This document shows, piece after piece, positions 1 to 9,979 of a DNA stretch of 64,000 nt (within the stretch, counting starts at the first letter, position 1; every line of letters begins with the position of its first letter). The position numbers were made by a program, and so were the translations under genes. Location: positions 186,001-250,000 of the forward strand of contig VCJN01001387.1 in the NCBI GenBank assembly GCA_006384855.1. The letters run 5' to 3'. This DNA comes from Tetraselmis striata. Taxonomy: Eukaryota > Chlorophyta > Chlorodendrophyceae > Chlorodendrales > Chlorodendraceae. Under the pieces are notes generated by a model. It was given only the letters and a program-made list of their open reading frames with translations, was not told the origin of the DNA and did not search any database.

Positions 1-890
1 CCACCTCGCAGTTGCTGTAGTGGACGTTTCCTATTGTCTTTTCGGGTGACTTCCTCATCGCCTCGTACAGCTAGCTGATGTATTAATTGTATATACCGCA
101 GTATTAGCTCATGAATGTAAGACTAACATGTGATTCCAGCATGCGCGCTTCTACCTGTACTTTGAGCGCGCTCATCACAGCACACGCACATCCCGCAATC
201 CGGAATTATCGATAAGGATAAGGCGTGCTGCATCCCGAGCGCTCCAAATCCCGCGCGGCGCTGCTGCGCTGCTCGCCACCCCTCATCATCATCGTCGGCT
301 GGTTCTGCAATATTAACGCCTCGTCGCCCGCCTCCGCTGCTTGCTTCCGAAAGGGCCCGGCACTGCTTCACCCCGGCGACAATCAGCGAACGGCCAAACC
401 GACCTCTTCCGGCCACAGCACTACGACCCTCGACAAGTCGTCAGCACTATATCTAACTATCATGGAGGCTCGAGTACACTCGGACGCCACAGACAGCAGT
501 GTGCTGTCGGCTCTCCAGGTCGACAGCGCGCTCGACGTCGACGTCGGCAGGTTCGATGTACTACTGCGAATGCACGACTACGTGGCACATATTATGTATA
601 TATGCAAACAGACACAGACACCCCTCTGCAGCACTGGCCTCTGCCAATATGCAGTCGCTGTGTCGTTAAAGGCCCACTGACCTCGTCACCCCTGGCCCCT
701 TTTTATCTTCCCGCCTCCGAAACGGGAGCTGCGCCTAAGTAAAGCAGGCTCGACGTCGACGTTTGCATTTCGCTCGCTTGCACCCTGTTCATAACAAATT
801 GAAATATTTGTCTCGGCCTTGCTGTCTGAGTCCGCTACTCGGCGCGTCCCGCGCCCAGACGCGCACACTACTCTCCACTCTGTGCGTTGA
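1..890. other. Upstream region, no gene resolved
   Basis: I see no confident gene here. The first clear exon of the VIT-family gene has no ATG before its first membrane segment, so a 5' exon with the start codon probably lies in this stretch. An ATG at 462 followed by a short open reading frame is one candidate, but no splice could be fixed from sequence alone. Confidence 0.4.
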
Positions 891-946
891 GTCATCTCGA
901 CTGACGTTTATACGTGGCATGTTGTGGCTTCTGCGAATTCCGCCAG

Positions 947-1965
947 CGAGCACGACTGCACGCACCAGCACTACTCGAGCCGCGGCGGCTGGCTGAGAGC
1001 AGGTGTCATGGGTGCCAGCGACGGTCTTGTGAGCACGGCAGGCCTGATGATGGGTATCGCCGGCTCGTCCAGCGATCAGACAATGCTGATTATGTCGGGA
1101 GTTGCCGGTGAGCGCCCACCTCATCGAGTTTCTCCGGTTTCATTTTCTACGTCCGATCTGACCGAGTGTAACATTTACACTACCGAAACATTTATTTCTC
1201 GCTGCCGACCGCGCAGGGCTGGTTGCGGGCGCTCTCAGCATGGCGGTCGGCGAGTTCATTAGCGTGTCGAGCTCGCGAGACTCCGAGGAGGCGGACGTGG
1301 AGAAGGAAAGGATTGAGCAAGTCAAGAGCCCCGCGTCCAGGCGACACGAGCTGACTGAGCTCACCCAAATCTACGTCGACCGGGGGCTTTCTCCTGGCCT
1401 GGCGCACCAAGTCGCCCTGGTGGGTTGGGTGTTTGTGATAGACTGTCTTATTAATTTTCGGTACTGTTTCTCCTCCTGGTAGACTGGGGAACAGGGGGCG
1501 GGGGGGGGGGGGGGGGGGGGGGTTAATCGCTAGCGCCATGCCTAGTTATGCCCCCTGCCGTGATGCGGTGCGTCATTGTGATTTGCTGACCAGTCTCAGC
1601 TTCCGCTTCCACAGGAGCTGTCGGCCGACACCGAGATGGCAGTGCGTGCACATGCCCGAGATGAGCTAGGCATCGACGTGGACGCGATGTCCAACCCCTG
1701 GCAAGCTGCCTTCTCGTCCCTTCTCGCCTTCATTGTGGGCGCGCTCTTCCCGCTACTGGCATCCATCCCGTTCTCCAACTATGTGGTCCGCACCGCTGCG
1801 GTGGCCGTCAGCAGCTGCGTGGGCCTCGTCATCATGGGCGTGACAGGCAGCCTACTGGGCGGCGCCAAGCCTTGGCGGGGGGCAGTGCGCGTACTCGTTG
1901 GTGGCATCCTCGCGATGGGCATCACATTTGGGATCGGTGCAGCCTTCGGAGTGGCCCTTGCCTGA
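947..1965 (+). CDS. VIT/CCC1-family vacuolar iron or manganese transporter (5' end incomplete)
   Basis: This is a VIT1/CCC1-type transporter, a family that moves Fe2+ or Mn2+ out of the cytosol, usually into the vacuole. Three exons are visible: about 947-1107, 1217-1419 and 1615-1965, with GT-AG introns in phase 1 and phase 0. The first exon reads SSRGGWLRAGVMGASDGLVS and continues into the first membrane helix. The second carries GALSMAVGEFISVSSSRDSE, the conserved helix 2 and its cytosolic extension, and the third holds three hydrophobic helices up to the stop at 1963-1965. The layout resembles the short plant VTL/nodulin-21-like branch rather than VIT1 with its long metal-binding domain. 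The first exon has no upstream in-frame ATG, so a 5' exon is missing. A TGTAA signal sits at 2103-2107. The gene converges with PNO1, with stops about 200 bp apart. Confidence 0.88.
1500..1522. repeat. Poly-G tract in VIT-family intron 2
   Basis: A run of about 22 G residues, broken only at its left edge, lies in intron 2 of the transporter gene. It is typical of the G/C homopolymers found in introns across this window. Confidence 0.9.
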
Positions 1966-2102
1966 CGCAACTTGTTCAGTCTTTTTTCTTTTACAAGTAT
2001 CTTCGCAGATCGGCACAGGCTTGCTCATGCCCGCCATCTGCACATAGCCCTGTAGCAGGCAGCTTGCTTCCCGCCAAGGGAAGCCGACCCCGCGCCCCGT
2101 CA

Positions 2103-2107
2103 TGTAA
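2103..2107 (+). terminator. TGTAA polyadenylation signal of the VIT-family gene
   Basis: TGTAA, the polyadenylation motif established in chlorophyte algae, begins about 140 nt after the stop codon at 1965. Confidence 0.45.
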
Positions 2108-2167
2108 ATACTTTATCCTACAAAGCGAGACCGGAAAGACCGCGCTCGCCGACACCGGGCAGCGCCC

Positions 2168-3794
2168 TCAAGAACCCTCGTTGAGACGAGCTGCGGTGCT
2201 CCGAAGCCGGCTGTACACCTTGCCCGCCGGCGAGCCCAGGATGAGCCCGCACACCGCGTCCCTTGGGGCCATCGGCAAAACGGACGAGTCAGCAACGATG
2301 CCTCAATTCATTGACATTCGCATAAGCCAGCGGGGTGAAGATCCGGATGCTGGGATCGGGGGGGAGGGCAAGAACCTTGCGACGCGGATATTTTGAAAGG
2401 AGCCCAGGATCCAGATCTTCGTGTCTGCCAGCACGATGCGCGTCCGCGTGGTGTTCTCGATCGTGTACTTCGTCTTGCCGCCCTTGCCGGCAAGGCGGCC
2501 GATGCAGCGCGACAGATGCTCTCCCCGTAGCGTCTGAGCACAGGGATACGGGCATGTGGGAAAAACATCACGAGGCGCCGAGATCAACGCCAACAGTGCG
2601 GCCCACTGTACGTGTATCGGGGTGGGGTGGACGGGGGGGGGGGGGGGCTGTGTGGATGTCTTCCTGGCAGCCAATGGCCCAGCTGGTGTGGATGCCGTGC
2701 CGTGAGAGACCAGCAGGACATTTAAATCTCTGCACTTTACAGTTCCCCACCGGTCATGGTGCAGGACCGGCGGATATCAGGAAGAGCAGCAGGCGGTGGC
2801 GCGGTATGGGTGAGGGGTGAGGGACAAGGGGGTGGAGAAAGGATAGAGGGGCACATGGGGCACAGGCGGGGCGGCACCTTGACGTCCTTGATCTCAAAGC
2901 CCTCCACGTACAGGTCGTCAAGTCGCAGAAGCGCAACAGCATCCTGCACCTCAAAGCCTGCAGTGAAGGGCCAATCACATAGGTCAGCGGCTCCCGCTGG
3001 CGAAAACAACACAGCACTGTGGGGGGGGGGGGGGGGGGGGGGCGCTGCGGCCAGCTGGCAGATGGGGGGAATGGGGCCAGGGGGGGAGTTGGGGGCTCAC
3101 CAAGGATGTATGCGTGCACAAAGTCCGCCGCCTTCTGCAGCATCGCGCTTTCCTTGGTATCTTTCGTTGTCTTGATCTCGACCTGCAGCAGACGAGGGGA
3201 GGGGGGCTTATGAGAGGTGGGCGGCAGAGCCATCGAGCCTCCTCCCGCTTTGTGCTTCCCCATTCCAGTAGCTTGGCACTGAAGCTATCCTCTTGCATCT
3301 ACTACAACCTGCCCTCACGTGAGCTTTGCGCTGCTACACACAGTTTGGCTAGATGCCGTGGACAAACAGTGTAGGGCCCAGCAGCGAAGTTCCACCTACG
3401 CCCACCTTTTTTGTCTTCAGATTCATTCGCATGTCCAGCTTCAGCTGATCTGTGACGGGCTCGTACAGCGTCATCCAGGCGTTCTTCAGCGGCGTCATCC
3501 TATGCTGCGGCACCGGCACCTGCATGGCGGCGGAGGCAAAGCTCAGCCCTCCATCCTGCAAGACACCACGGACGAAACGCATAACCAGCCTAGAGATCAA
3601 CTGGGTTTGAAAAAGAGGAGCGGGTCGGGAGGCGGGCAGGGGGGTTCACGCACCCGCCGGAACTCGACTTTCTTGCCGTTCTGCTGCTGGGCACTAAGGG
3701 GAGGGAAGGCCGGCTTGCCGCCGTCGTCGGCGGACAGCGGCACCAGCACCTCCTGCAGCGGCGCCGCCGCTTCCTTCCGCGTCACTTTCGGCAT
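2168..3794 (-). CDS. PNO1: PNO1 (Dim2), KH-domain 40S ribosome biogenesis factor
   Basis: PNO1/Dim2 binds pre-18S rRNA in the nucleolus and escorts the Nob1 endonuclease during small-subunit maturation. Six exons join in phase: 3654-3794, 3406-3555, 3101-3182, 2878-2957, 2376-2533 and 2168-2261, giving 234 residues, close to the usual size of about 250. The family pattern is present in order: MTPLKNAWMTLYEP, then DMRMNLKTKK, then the KH core with FEVQDAVALLRLDDLYVE, and the diagnostic GRLAGKGGKTKYTIEN followed by GSFQNIRVA. The C-terminus GLILGSPAGKVYSRLRS also fits the family. The start is the only ATG that gives a typical short basic N-terminus. A TGTAA on the minus strand (1995-1991) may end the transcript. 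The gene is broken only by introns and looks functional. Confidence 0.95.
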
Positions 3795-4266
3795 GGCGCC
3801 GCACTCCTTGCTATTTTACTTACCCTTACGCTGAAGGCTATGGCTATGACCGCGGTAAATCTCCGGCCCCGTCGACACCGAGAGGAACACCGAGACGCCG
3901 CGGCCGAACCGATGTGCCGCCGAAACGCCGCCGCCGCGTGGGCGAGCTTCTACCTGCCCAGGGGATCGGCGACAAGAGCAGACCGTGTTTTTACGTTGCT
4001 GTGAAACACTTAAGGACGGTGATACTTCTATCTTTATGTCTTGTGGGTGGCGGAGAGTTGCGTATGGTGCTGCACTGCAGCGTGGGGGAGAGTTATTCTG
4101 GTAAATGGTGGATGTGGTCGGCCGCCGCAATCTGGTGGACGCGCAGGCCGACGGCGCAGGGACGACGGCCCCGCCGCCCCGCCCGGCGGCGCGGGCGGGT
4201 GAATGCAGTACAGTAATAATGAACTTTTTGGTTACAGGGAGAGCGTCCGGAGTACAGTAATAGAGT
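3795..4266. other. PNO1 upstream region and left flank of the transposon
   Basis: No gene is seen. The 3' half holds a short repeated block (4219-4252) that recurs near 40,550, and two nearby copies of agtacagtaat. The PNO1 promoter must lie here or inside the transposon edge. Confidence 0.4.
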
Positions 4267-4341
4267 AGGAGTTCCACAATAAGGTGCCCGTACAGAATTA
4301 CGGTGTTAAGCATTCGTACCCGTATTTTCGCTACGGAGAAC
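4267..4341 (+). repeat. Left terminal inverted repeat, outer part
   Basis: It begins aggagttccacaataagg and matches the reverse complement of 9748-9822 with one mismatch, near 4296. It stops abruptly at 4341 where the nested insertion begins. Confidence 0.93.
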
Positions 4342-4821
4342 GTAGGTTCGCGTAGGTACTCGTTTCTGAAGACCGAAAACGGGTCTCAAATCCGAGATGT
4401 ATAGCTGGCAACTCTTTTTGGCGACGTGGCACGCGCTACGTGCGTAATATTAGCACGTGACCGCTCGAGCTCCTCCCTCATCATCCCGCCGCCAGCCCCA
4501 TCCCTGCCCGCGACACACAAGACGAGGCACCTGAACGCCACCATATGCCTACGTTAGCGCGCTGCTACCGCGGTATGCGCGTGATGGTGCCGGCCGGTGT
4601 GTTCGATTGGCATCGGTGGGGCGGGATGGGTTGGCGAGACGGGTGGTCACGTGGGCTCTGAGTTTTCATCAAATGACGTTATATTTGACTGTATCAACCG
4701 GATACTAATCACAATTGGCGCTCGTTTCGGTAGTTGCATCTCAGGATTGTGACCCCGCTATACACAGCTTAAACCCCGGAAGGATTTCATTTAGCGAGTA
4801 CCCGGGGAACCGGTGTGATAC
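4342..4821. mobile_element. Nested insertion of about 480 bp inside the left inverted repeat
   Basis: In the right repeat the sequence gagaac runs straight into cgctccgcc. In the left repeat these two blocks are 480 bp apart, so this stretch was inserted. The dinucleotide ac occurs at both edges (4340-4341 and 4820-4821) and could be a 2-bp target duplication. The insertion has weak, imperfect inverted ends (ggttcg...ggtactcg against cgagtacc...gaacc). It has no convincing coding potential and may be a MITE-like element. It now forms the region just upstream of the nuclease gene. Confidence 0.75.
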
Positions 4822-4863
4822 CGCTCCGCCGCAGCCCAGGGCCAGCGCACCGCGCCCGCGCAG
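4822..4863 (+). repeat. Left terminal inverted repeat, inner part
   Basis: It is identical over 42 bases to the reverse complement of 9706-9747, completing the 117-bp repeat beyond the nested insertion. Weaker similarity continues inward for some tens of bases on both sides. Confidence 0.9.
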
Positions 4864-4942
4864 TTGCATTGCTGACCGCCGTCGGCACATCGTCATTCCA
4901 ACCCTAACCGCACCTGACCGCTCCGTGTTGGCCACCCACGAG

Positions 4943-7368
4943 ATGGGCATCCCAGGTCTCCTTACCCTCGTTGACCCCATATGCGAGAAAACCAACTTGT
5001 ATGCACTTGCCCGCGGGAGGCGTTTAGGCATTGACGGTCACGTTTGGATGCACCAGTTGGGCTACCACCACGCGCAATCCATTGTCTTGGACAAGGACTA
5101 CGAGCCGCTCGCCAAGCACTTCCTGCAGCAAACACAGTCTGTTCTCGGGCGAGGGGTAGACCTTTTGTTTGTCTTCGATGGAGCACCCACGCCCGCGAAG
5201 CGGTCTACAGACTCCGCGCGTCAGGTTAGGCGTGCGAAAGCGTATGCCGCAGTTCAGTACGATGGCGCTGAAGCCGACCCTAAGATGCTGCGCGCCGCTG
5301 TTTCCTTGGGATGGCCGGCTGTCGTGGCAGTGTTATCACATCTCCGCCGCGCAGGGATCCCCTACATCGTCGCGCCCTTTGAGGCAGACGCGCAGCTGTC
5401 TTTGCTTGCGCGCGACGGGAAGATATGGGATGCAGTCACAATCGACAGCGACTTCATCATCCACGGCTTGCCCAGGGTTTTTTTTAAGGTCAACTGGAGG
5501 TCAGGCCGTTGTCTTCTGTACTCCAAGGCGGTGCTGCAGGATCCTGACCGGTGGCCAGAACTGCCATCCAAGTTTAAGCCCCCGCAGCAGCTTTTACCCA
5601 TCGTGAAGGATGTTGGGCTGCCTGCTATGTTGTGCTTCGGGCTGCTGGACGGCTGTGATTATGGTACCAAGATAAGGGGTGTCGGTGTGGTGAAAGCCGC
5701 GGAAATCCTGGAGGATGTGGTTAAGCAGCATGGTGCTGTTGCGCTCCAAGATGTCAGAGGAGCAGTGACTCTGATGGCGCAGGAAGTTCTAAAGCACCTC
5801 AACAGGCGGGGAGGTAACCCCCCCCCCCCCCCCCCTTCCCAAAATGGTAACTCCAGTGCCGACTTCACATTGTGGAGTGCTATTTTTTTCTATTCTTTTT
5901 TCTTGCCAAGTGCACTTTTAACAATTCTGCATCACTATTCTGCATGCTGTGTGCTGTGCAGATTTTGATGCCGATGCATTGATACCTACTGCACTTAACG
6001 CCATTGATGTATTTCAGCACGCGCTGGCGTATAATCCCGAAACGCGCAAAGTGGAGACTGTCGACCATATGCCAATCAACGAGGCCATCACGCGCTGGCC
6101 CTTCCTCGGCTTCAACATCAATGATTGTGATGCGGAGGGCAGGGCATTGGGCCTCATCACCCCTGCAGGGGCACCTCAGGAGCTACCTCATGTGAGCAGT
6201 ATTCGCACTCCAGCCATTGCATGGCAGCTGACAGATGATATGGTCTTGGGCCCAGAGCTGCGGGAGCCTTTTCCATTACCAAATGAACATGGTGAGTGGC
6301 CGGCTGACTTCCGCCCGACCGTTGCACAACTGCGGCACTGGTGCCGTACCAGGCATGGAATGCCCTTATTCTCTGGGGCATCTCGCTCCGACCTAGTGAG
6401 GCGGGTGAAGGAGCGTCAATTGGTGGAGAAAGAAATGCAGGATAAGGAAGAGCGGGTGCTATTTCGTGACCCGCATGGCCGCAGTCTCCAGGATCATATT
6501 CTGTCCAGTCACCCTGATCAGGCATGGCATTTCGCTGAGGCTACTGATGGCGAACGAGAGGAGCTGCTGCCCACAGAGGGCTGGGTGACTGGCATTCAAC
6601 AGATTGGGCGCGATGCGCCCACTGTGGATCAGACGCTTTTGCTGTCGCACTGGGAGCACAGATTACACCTGCAAAATGGTGGTACGCGTACAATCCTGGA
6701 CGACGCCTTCTCCCGCGTTGCGGAGATGCAGCACCTGCCTCACTTTGCGTTTCACCCCAATGAGAACGCAACCATGCCTCGCACTCGGCATGGAGGGAGT
6801 CAGAGGTCGGTCTTCTTTTTCAGAGTTTTCAGCCCCAGCCAGCCAGCGTATGGAGACAACCTACCACGTGTGGGTGGAGTGCAGCGTGTCAGCACTTCCA
6901 GGCTTGCGCCCTTTCATTTCCCGCATCCTGCGTTGTGGCTGCACATGCCCTCTGAGATCAAGTGCAGATTGTGTGCATTTGCTCTTGCTTATGGTGGTCA
7001 TTCTGAACCTGCCGCGCCCATGGGGTGAGCCACCCTGCACCTCTTTGCGATGCGCATGGCTGAATCCTGGTAACGGCGACACCTACGACGTCACCACCCC
7101 CTTGCCTTTCATTCCATTCATGCGCACCAGCTTCACTCCTCAGCGCCTCAGGGACGCAAGTGGGATGGCGAGGCGGGTGCTGCCCGTTTCAGACAATGCA
7201 GGGTGGCGCTACAAGTTCAACCATGTGCCACTCGCGGACCGCGATGCCGTTCAACATGGCCGCAGCACTGCAGCACGTGTGGCTGCCAGGGAGGCGCTAT
7301 GGGAGGAGATGCAGCGTGCCCTAAACGGAGACCGATGTGCAGCCGATGTTGCGTGGCGTGGGCTGTGA
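4943..7368 (+). CDS. Transposon-encoded FEN1/EXO1-type 5' nuclease fused to SAP motif and SWIM zinc finger
   Basis: The protein starts at MGIPGLL, the catalytic N-terminus typical of FEN1/EXO1/XPG nucleases. Its acidic metal ligands are all present: D31 (GRRLGID), D79 (FVFDG), E147 and D149 (APFEADAQL), D168 and D170 (TIDSD), and D239 (LLDGCDYGTKIRG, leading into the helix-two-turn-helix). The EADAQL form is closest to EXO1. After a GT-AG intron (5814-5961, phase 1) comes a SAP-like DNA-binding motif (PTVAQLRHWCRTRHG, near residue 410). Toward the C-terminus is a SWIM zinc finger, CxC-x8-CxH, in CGCTCPLRSSADCVH at about 6,933-6,977. Total length is about 760 residues. The frame changes once between about 6,680 and 6,835, through either a further intron or a frameshift. 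The gene ends at 7368, with TGTAA at 7504. Such nucleases cut 5' flaps and ends; a role in transposon excision or repair is inference. Confidence 0.85.
5814..5961 (+). other. Intron 1 of the FEN-SAP-SWIM gene with a C tract
   Basis: A GT-AG intron that begins almost at once with a run of C and ends tgctgtgcag. It restores frame exactly (g|at gives Asp), which shows the transposon gene is spliced like host genes. Confidence 0.85.
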
Positions 7369-7564
7369 GCTTGATGTTGTGGCTGCAAACACGTACTTGT
7401 GTTGTGTGCATGCAATGCAGGGCAGAGCAACATATGGTAGGCCACATCATAGGCCGGGTGGGACAGGGGCCCTCACCCATACCCTTCCACAGGGTGGGGG
7501 ATATGTAATCATCATCCACATTATTTTACGTGTGAGACGGTTCAGAAATAGATATTGCATTACA

Positions 7565-9619
7565 TTAGAAGTCTGCCTCTGCAGCCTCTTGCTCTGCATC
7601 CACCGCACTAGTGGATGCTGAGCTGCAAAGAGGGCGCTGCAGGTTGCACAGATGTCCTACGACATCAAAGGCCTTCTCTATCATATCTACAGAGTATAGA
7701 GACAGTTTCTTACCAGAGAAGGCCCTCCAGTTATGCACGCGGCTGAAATGCCGCTCTACATGGATGCGCAGGTTAGACTTCTCTCCGTTGCCCTGCCTCT
7801 CATCCGCTGTGTAGTGACGCTGCCCCTGCCAACGCCGCGCTGGTGCAACAATGCATGCACCGCGCGCAACAACCAACGCCTCGCACTGGTCAAACCCCTT
7901 GTCTGCTGGGATGCAGTCACCCCTCTGCAGGATCTGCAGCCAGTGGGAAACGCGTAATATGTCTGTGTCTGAGATGCGGCCAGGATATGCTTGAGAGGTA
8001 CCGCAATAGGCACCCACAGGGAGGACTGCAGCCAACAGCTTGGCTGTGTGGGCTGTTTTGTAATCGGAGTAACATGTCCGAGCTGCTTTCCTGCTGCATG
8101 GCTGCTGCAACCTGAGCTCTGTGCAGTCCAGCACAAACCGGACCAACGCGCCGTACGCCTCCCTCCACTCAGGATGCACCCGGTCCAACATATCCGCCGT
8201 GCTGGGGACGGGGAACTCCGCTTTGAAAAACTGATCAAGGTAAGAAATCCATGTCGGGAAAATGCGGGTGAGGCACGACACCTTGATTCCTGACCACGCA
8301 TTGATGACGCGGGTCCCCAGCCCAGTGCGTAGCTTCACCATAGTGACCAGCAAAGCATTCTGCGTAGTGAAGGTCCGCTGTTCCGGTTTCCCGACTGACT
8401 CGCGTTGTGCGGTGCCATTAGCCTCCGCCTCCATGCGCTGCATGCTCTGCTTGCCGTTCCAGTAGCGCAGCCGGTCCGCCACTCCCTCGCAGTTCACCCA
8501 TTCAAAGAATTTCTGCAGAGATTGGGCAGTTGGAAACCCAACAATGTGATTGATGCAAGCATTCCAGGCAGAACCTTCCTTCATCACATTCTCCCATGTG
8601 AGCCGGTCCACCAGTCCATCCAGCATGCCGTCAATCTCCGCATTTTTCCTCTCCAGCTCCTTAGCCAGGTTAGCTATCACATTGCCACATGTGTGCTGAG
8701 CAGCGCCAAGCTGCGCCTGCACGTGCTCAAGCTGCTCCATCAGCACCTCCTTCTCCCTCGCCGCCTGCCCAAGCTTCTCCCGCAGCCTCTCCGCCTCTAT
8801 TTTTGCTGTTGAGTAAAGATTCTTGTTGTCCGCCAATTGTTCCTCCAACAGCTTAATTCTCGACCGCATGTGGGAAACCACCAGGGAGTCCATCTCTGAT
8901 GCACCTGACCGACGGCGAGGAGCAGGCGGTTGCTGCATGGGCTCATTTAAACCGCCGCGTGGCAGCGGCGAGCCCCAACGAGCCGGGGCACTAGGCGGCA
9001 GCCTAGGTGAGGGGGGGATGTTCTCCTGCTCCCTAATGCTCGGAGACCTTGGCCTCACTCTAGAGAGGACAGAGGACGTAGCTGCTCGCTGTTGGCTGTT
9101 TGTGCTTATGCTCCTGAGCGGTGACCGAAACGCTGCCCGCGGACCTGCCGGCGTCGACGGCTGCACACCAGTGGAGCCTACTGCGGCAGCCATGCCAGCT
9201 CCACGGGAGAGAGGGCGCTGACGCACGGGGGTAGCAGCGCTGACGGGCGGCGGCCGCGGCGCTGCCCGTCGCGCGCAGTTTTGGTCAACTGCATCCTTGA
9301 ACGGCAGAGGGGTTGCACCGGGCTTCAACGCCTTACCCACCGCGCCACCTTTTCTCTTGATGTCCCTTTTGTCGCTGTCCGCGAAGTGGGAGGTGTGTAC
9401 CTTGTAGCTCCTAGGGTTCTTGAGCACCTTGTCGCGGTAAGTTGGGTCATTGAAGACGAGGATGTCGACGACCTTCCGGTAGTGGTCTGGGTCACGCGCG
9501 AGCGTGTCCATGCCATGCGCATTCTTGGTGACCGGTTTGCGACAGTTCGGGTGGTTGCAGACGCAGTATTCCCCGCGTGCATCTTTCGGGGTGGGTAGCG
9601 GAGTGTTTTGCGTCGACAT
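7565..9619 (-). CDS. Transposase: THAP-like finger, coiled coil, DDE_Tnp_4 catalytic domain
   Basis: A single-exon gene of 684 residues from ATG at 9619. The N-terminus resembles a THAP DNA-binding domain: CVCNHPNC near residue 20, then HTSHF and the distal LKPGATPLPF, though the third metal-binding Cys of the usual CSxHF is a His here. A proline/arginine-rich linker and a strong coiled coil (SRIKLLEEQLADNKNLYSTA, about residues 250-320) follow. The C-terminal third is a DDE_Tnp_4 (IS5-like) domain: first Asp in FVLDCTELRL, YSDYKTAHTAK, second region GRISDTDIL and ADKGF, and final Glu in LRIHVERHFSR. An ATG farther upstream at 9805 lies in the terminal repeat and is less likely. The reading frame is intact. 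It should act in the nucleus on the 117-bp ends. Its stop lies about 200 bp from that of the nuclease gene. Confidence 0.92.
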   Translation of the reverse strand: MSTQNTPLPTPKDARGEYCVCNHPNCRKPVTKNAHGMDTLARDPDHYRKVVDILVFNDPTYRDKVLKNPRSYKVHTSHFADSDKRDIKRKGGAVGKALKPGATPLPFKDAVDQNCARRAAPRPPPVSAATPVRQRPLSRGAGMAAAVGSTGVQPSTPAGPRAAFRSPLRSISTNSQQRAATSSVLSRVRPRSPSIREQENIPPSPRLPPSAPARWGSPLPRGGLNEPMQQPPAPRRRSGASEMDSLVVSHMRSRIKLLEEQLADNKNLYSTAKIEAERLREKLGQAAREKEVLMEQLEHVQAQLGAAQHTCGNVIANLAKELERKNAEIDGMLDGLVDRLTWENVMKEGSAWNACINHIVGFPTAQSLQKFFEWVNCEGVADRLRYWNGKQSMQRMEAEANGTAQRESVGKPEQRTFTTQNALLVTMVKLRTGLGTRVINAWSGIKVSCLTRIFPTWISYLDQFFKAEFPVPSTADMLDRVHPEWREAYGALVRFVLDCTELRLQQPCSRKAARTCYSDYKTAHTAKLLAAVLPVGAYCGTSQAYPGRISDTDILRVSHWLQILQRGDCIPADKGFDQCEALVVARGACIVAPARRWQGQRHYTADERQGNGEKSNLRIHVERHFSRVHNWRAFSGKKLSLYSVDMIEKAFDVVGHLCNLQRPLCSSASTSAVDAEQEAAEADF

Positions 9620-9705
9620 GATGTGGGTATGAGAGGTAGGAGATGACGATGTGGTGACTGGCGACAAGATGTCTGAGCAATGTGGGAGCGACCGAGTCAA
9701 CAATT

Positions 9706-9822
9706 CTGCGCGGGCGCGGTGCGCTGGCCCTGGGCTGCGGCGGAGCGGTTCTCCGTAGCGAAAATACGGGTACGAATGCTTAACACCGTAATTATGTACG
9801 GGCACCTTATTGTGGAACTCCT
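9706..9822 (-). repeat. Right terminal inverted repeat (117 bp, uninterrupted)
   Basis: The reverse complement of this block equals 4267-4341 followed directly by 4822-4863, with a single mismatch. It starts 87 bp upstream of the transposase ATG, so it probably also holds promoter sequence. Confidence 0.93.
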
Positions 9823-9932
9823 CTATACGGCAAACATGCGATCGTGTCTGGTTCTGCCAAAAAATATTGAGGCTGTTTTACCCAAAAGAAGCGCATATTT
9901 ATGGCTACCAGTGGGGAGGCTCAAGCGAGAAA

Positions 9933-9976
<44 letters not shown>
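9933..9976. repeat. Poly-G tract of about 44 bases
   Basis: The longest pure homopolymer in the window. It marks the 3' edge of the decayed reverse-transcriptase element. Long open frames across it are artefacts encoding poly-Gly or poly-Pro. Confidence 0.9.
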
Positions 9977-9979
9977 CGG

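Larger units (their letters stand above)
4267..9822. mobile_element. DNA transposon with THAP/DDE transposase and FEN-SAP-SWIM nuclease
   Basis: The ends are inverted repeats of 117 bp: 4267-4341 plus 4822-4863 on the left, and 9822 down to 9706 on the right. I count one mismatch over the first 75 bases and none in the inner 42. The left repeat is split by a nested insertion of about 480 bp. Without it the element is about 5.1 kb. It contains two convergent genes: a nuclease gene on the plus strand and a single-exon transposase on the minus strand, with stops about 200 bp apart. The near-identity of the ends suggests recent mobility. I could not define a target-site duplication: the flanks are gagt on the left and ctat on the right. 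The DDE_Tnp_4 transposase places it near the Harbinger/ISL2EU group (inference). Confidence 0.88.

Noticed and set aside
225-742. Open frames of 151 and 133 codons at the left edge
   Set aside because: No domain and non-ATG starts. They may overlap the missing first exon of the VIT-family gene, but they are not supported as genes.
6604-7368. Treating the SWIM-containing frame as a separate gene
   Set aside because: Its first part has no sense before about 6,835. The SWIM finger follows directly on the FEN-SAP protein, as in transposon proteins of similar layout, so one gene is simpler.
9620-9805. Upstream in-frame ATG at 9805 as transposase start
   Set aside because: The extra 62 residues would be encoded by the terminal inverted repeat. 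The ATG at 9619 gives a normal short N-terminus before the THAP-like finger.
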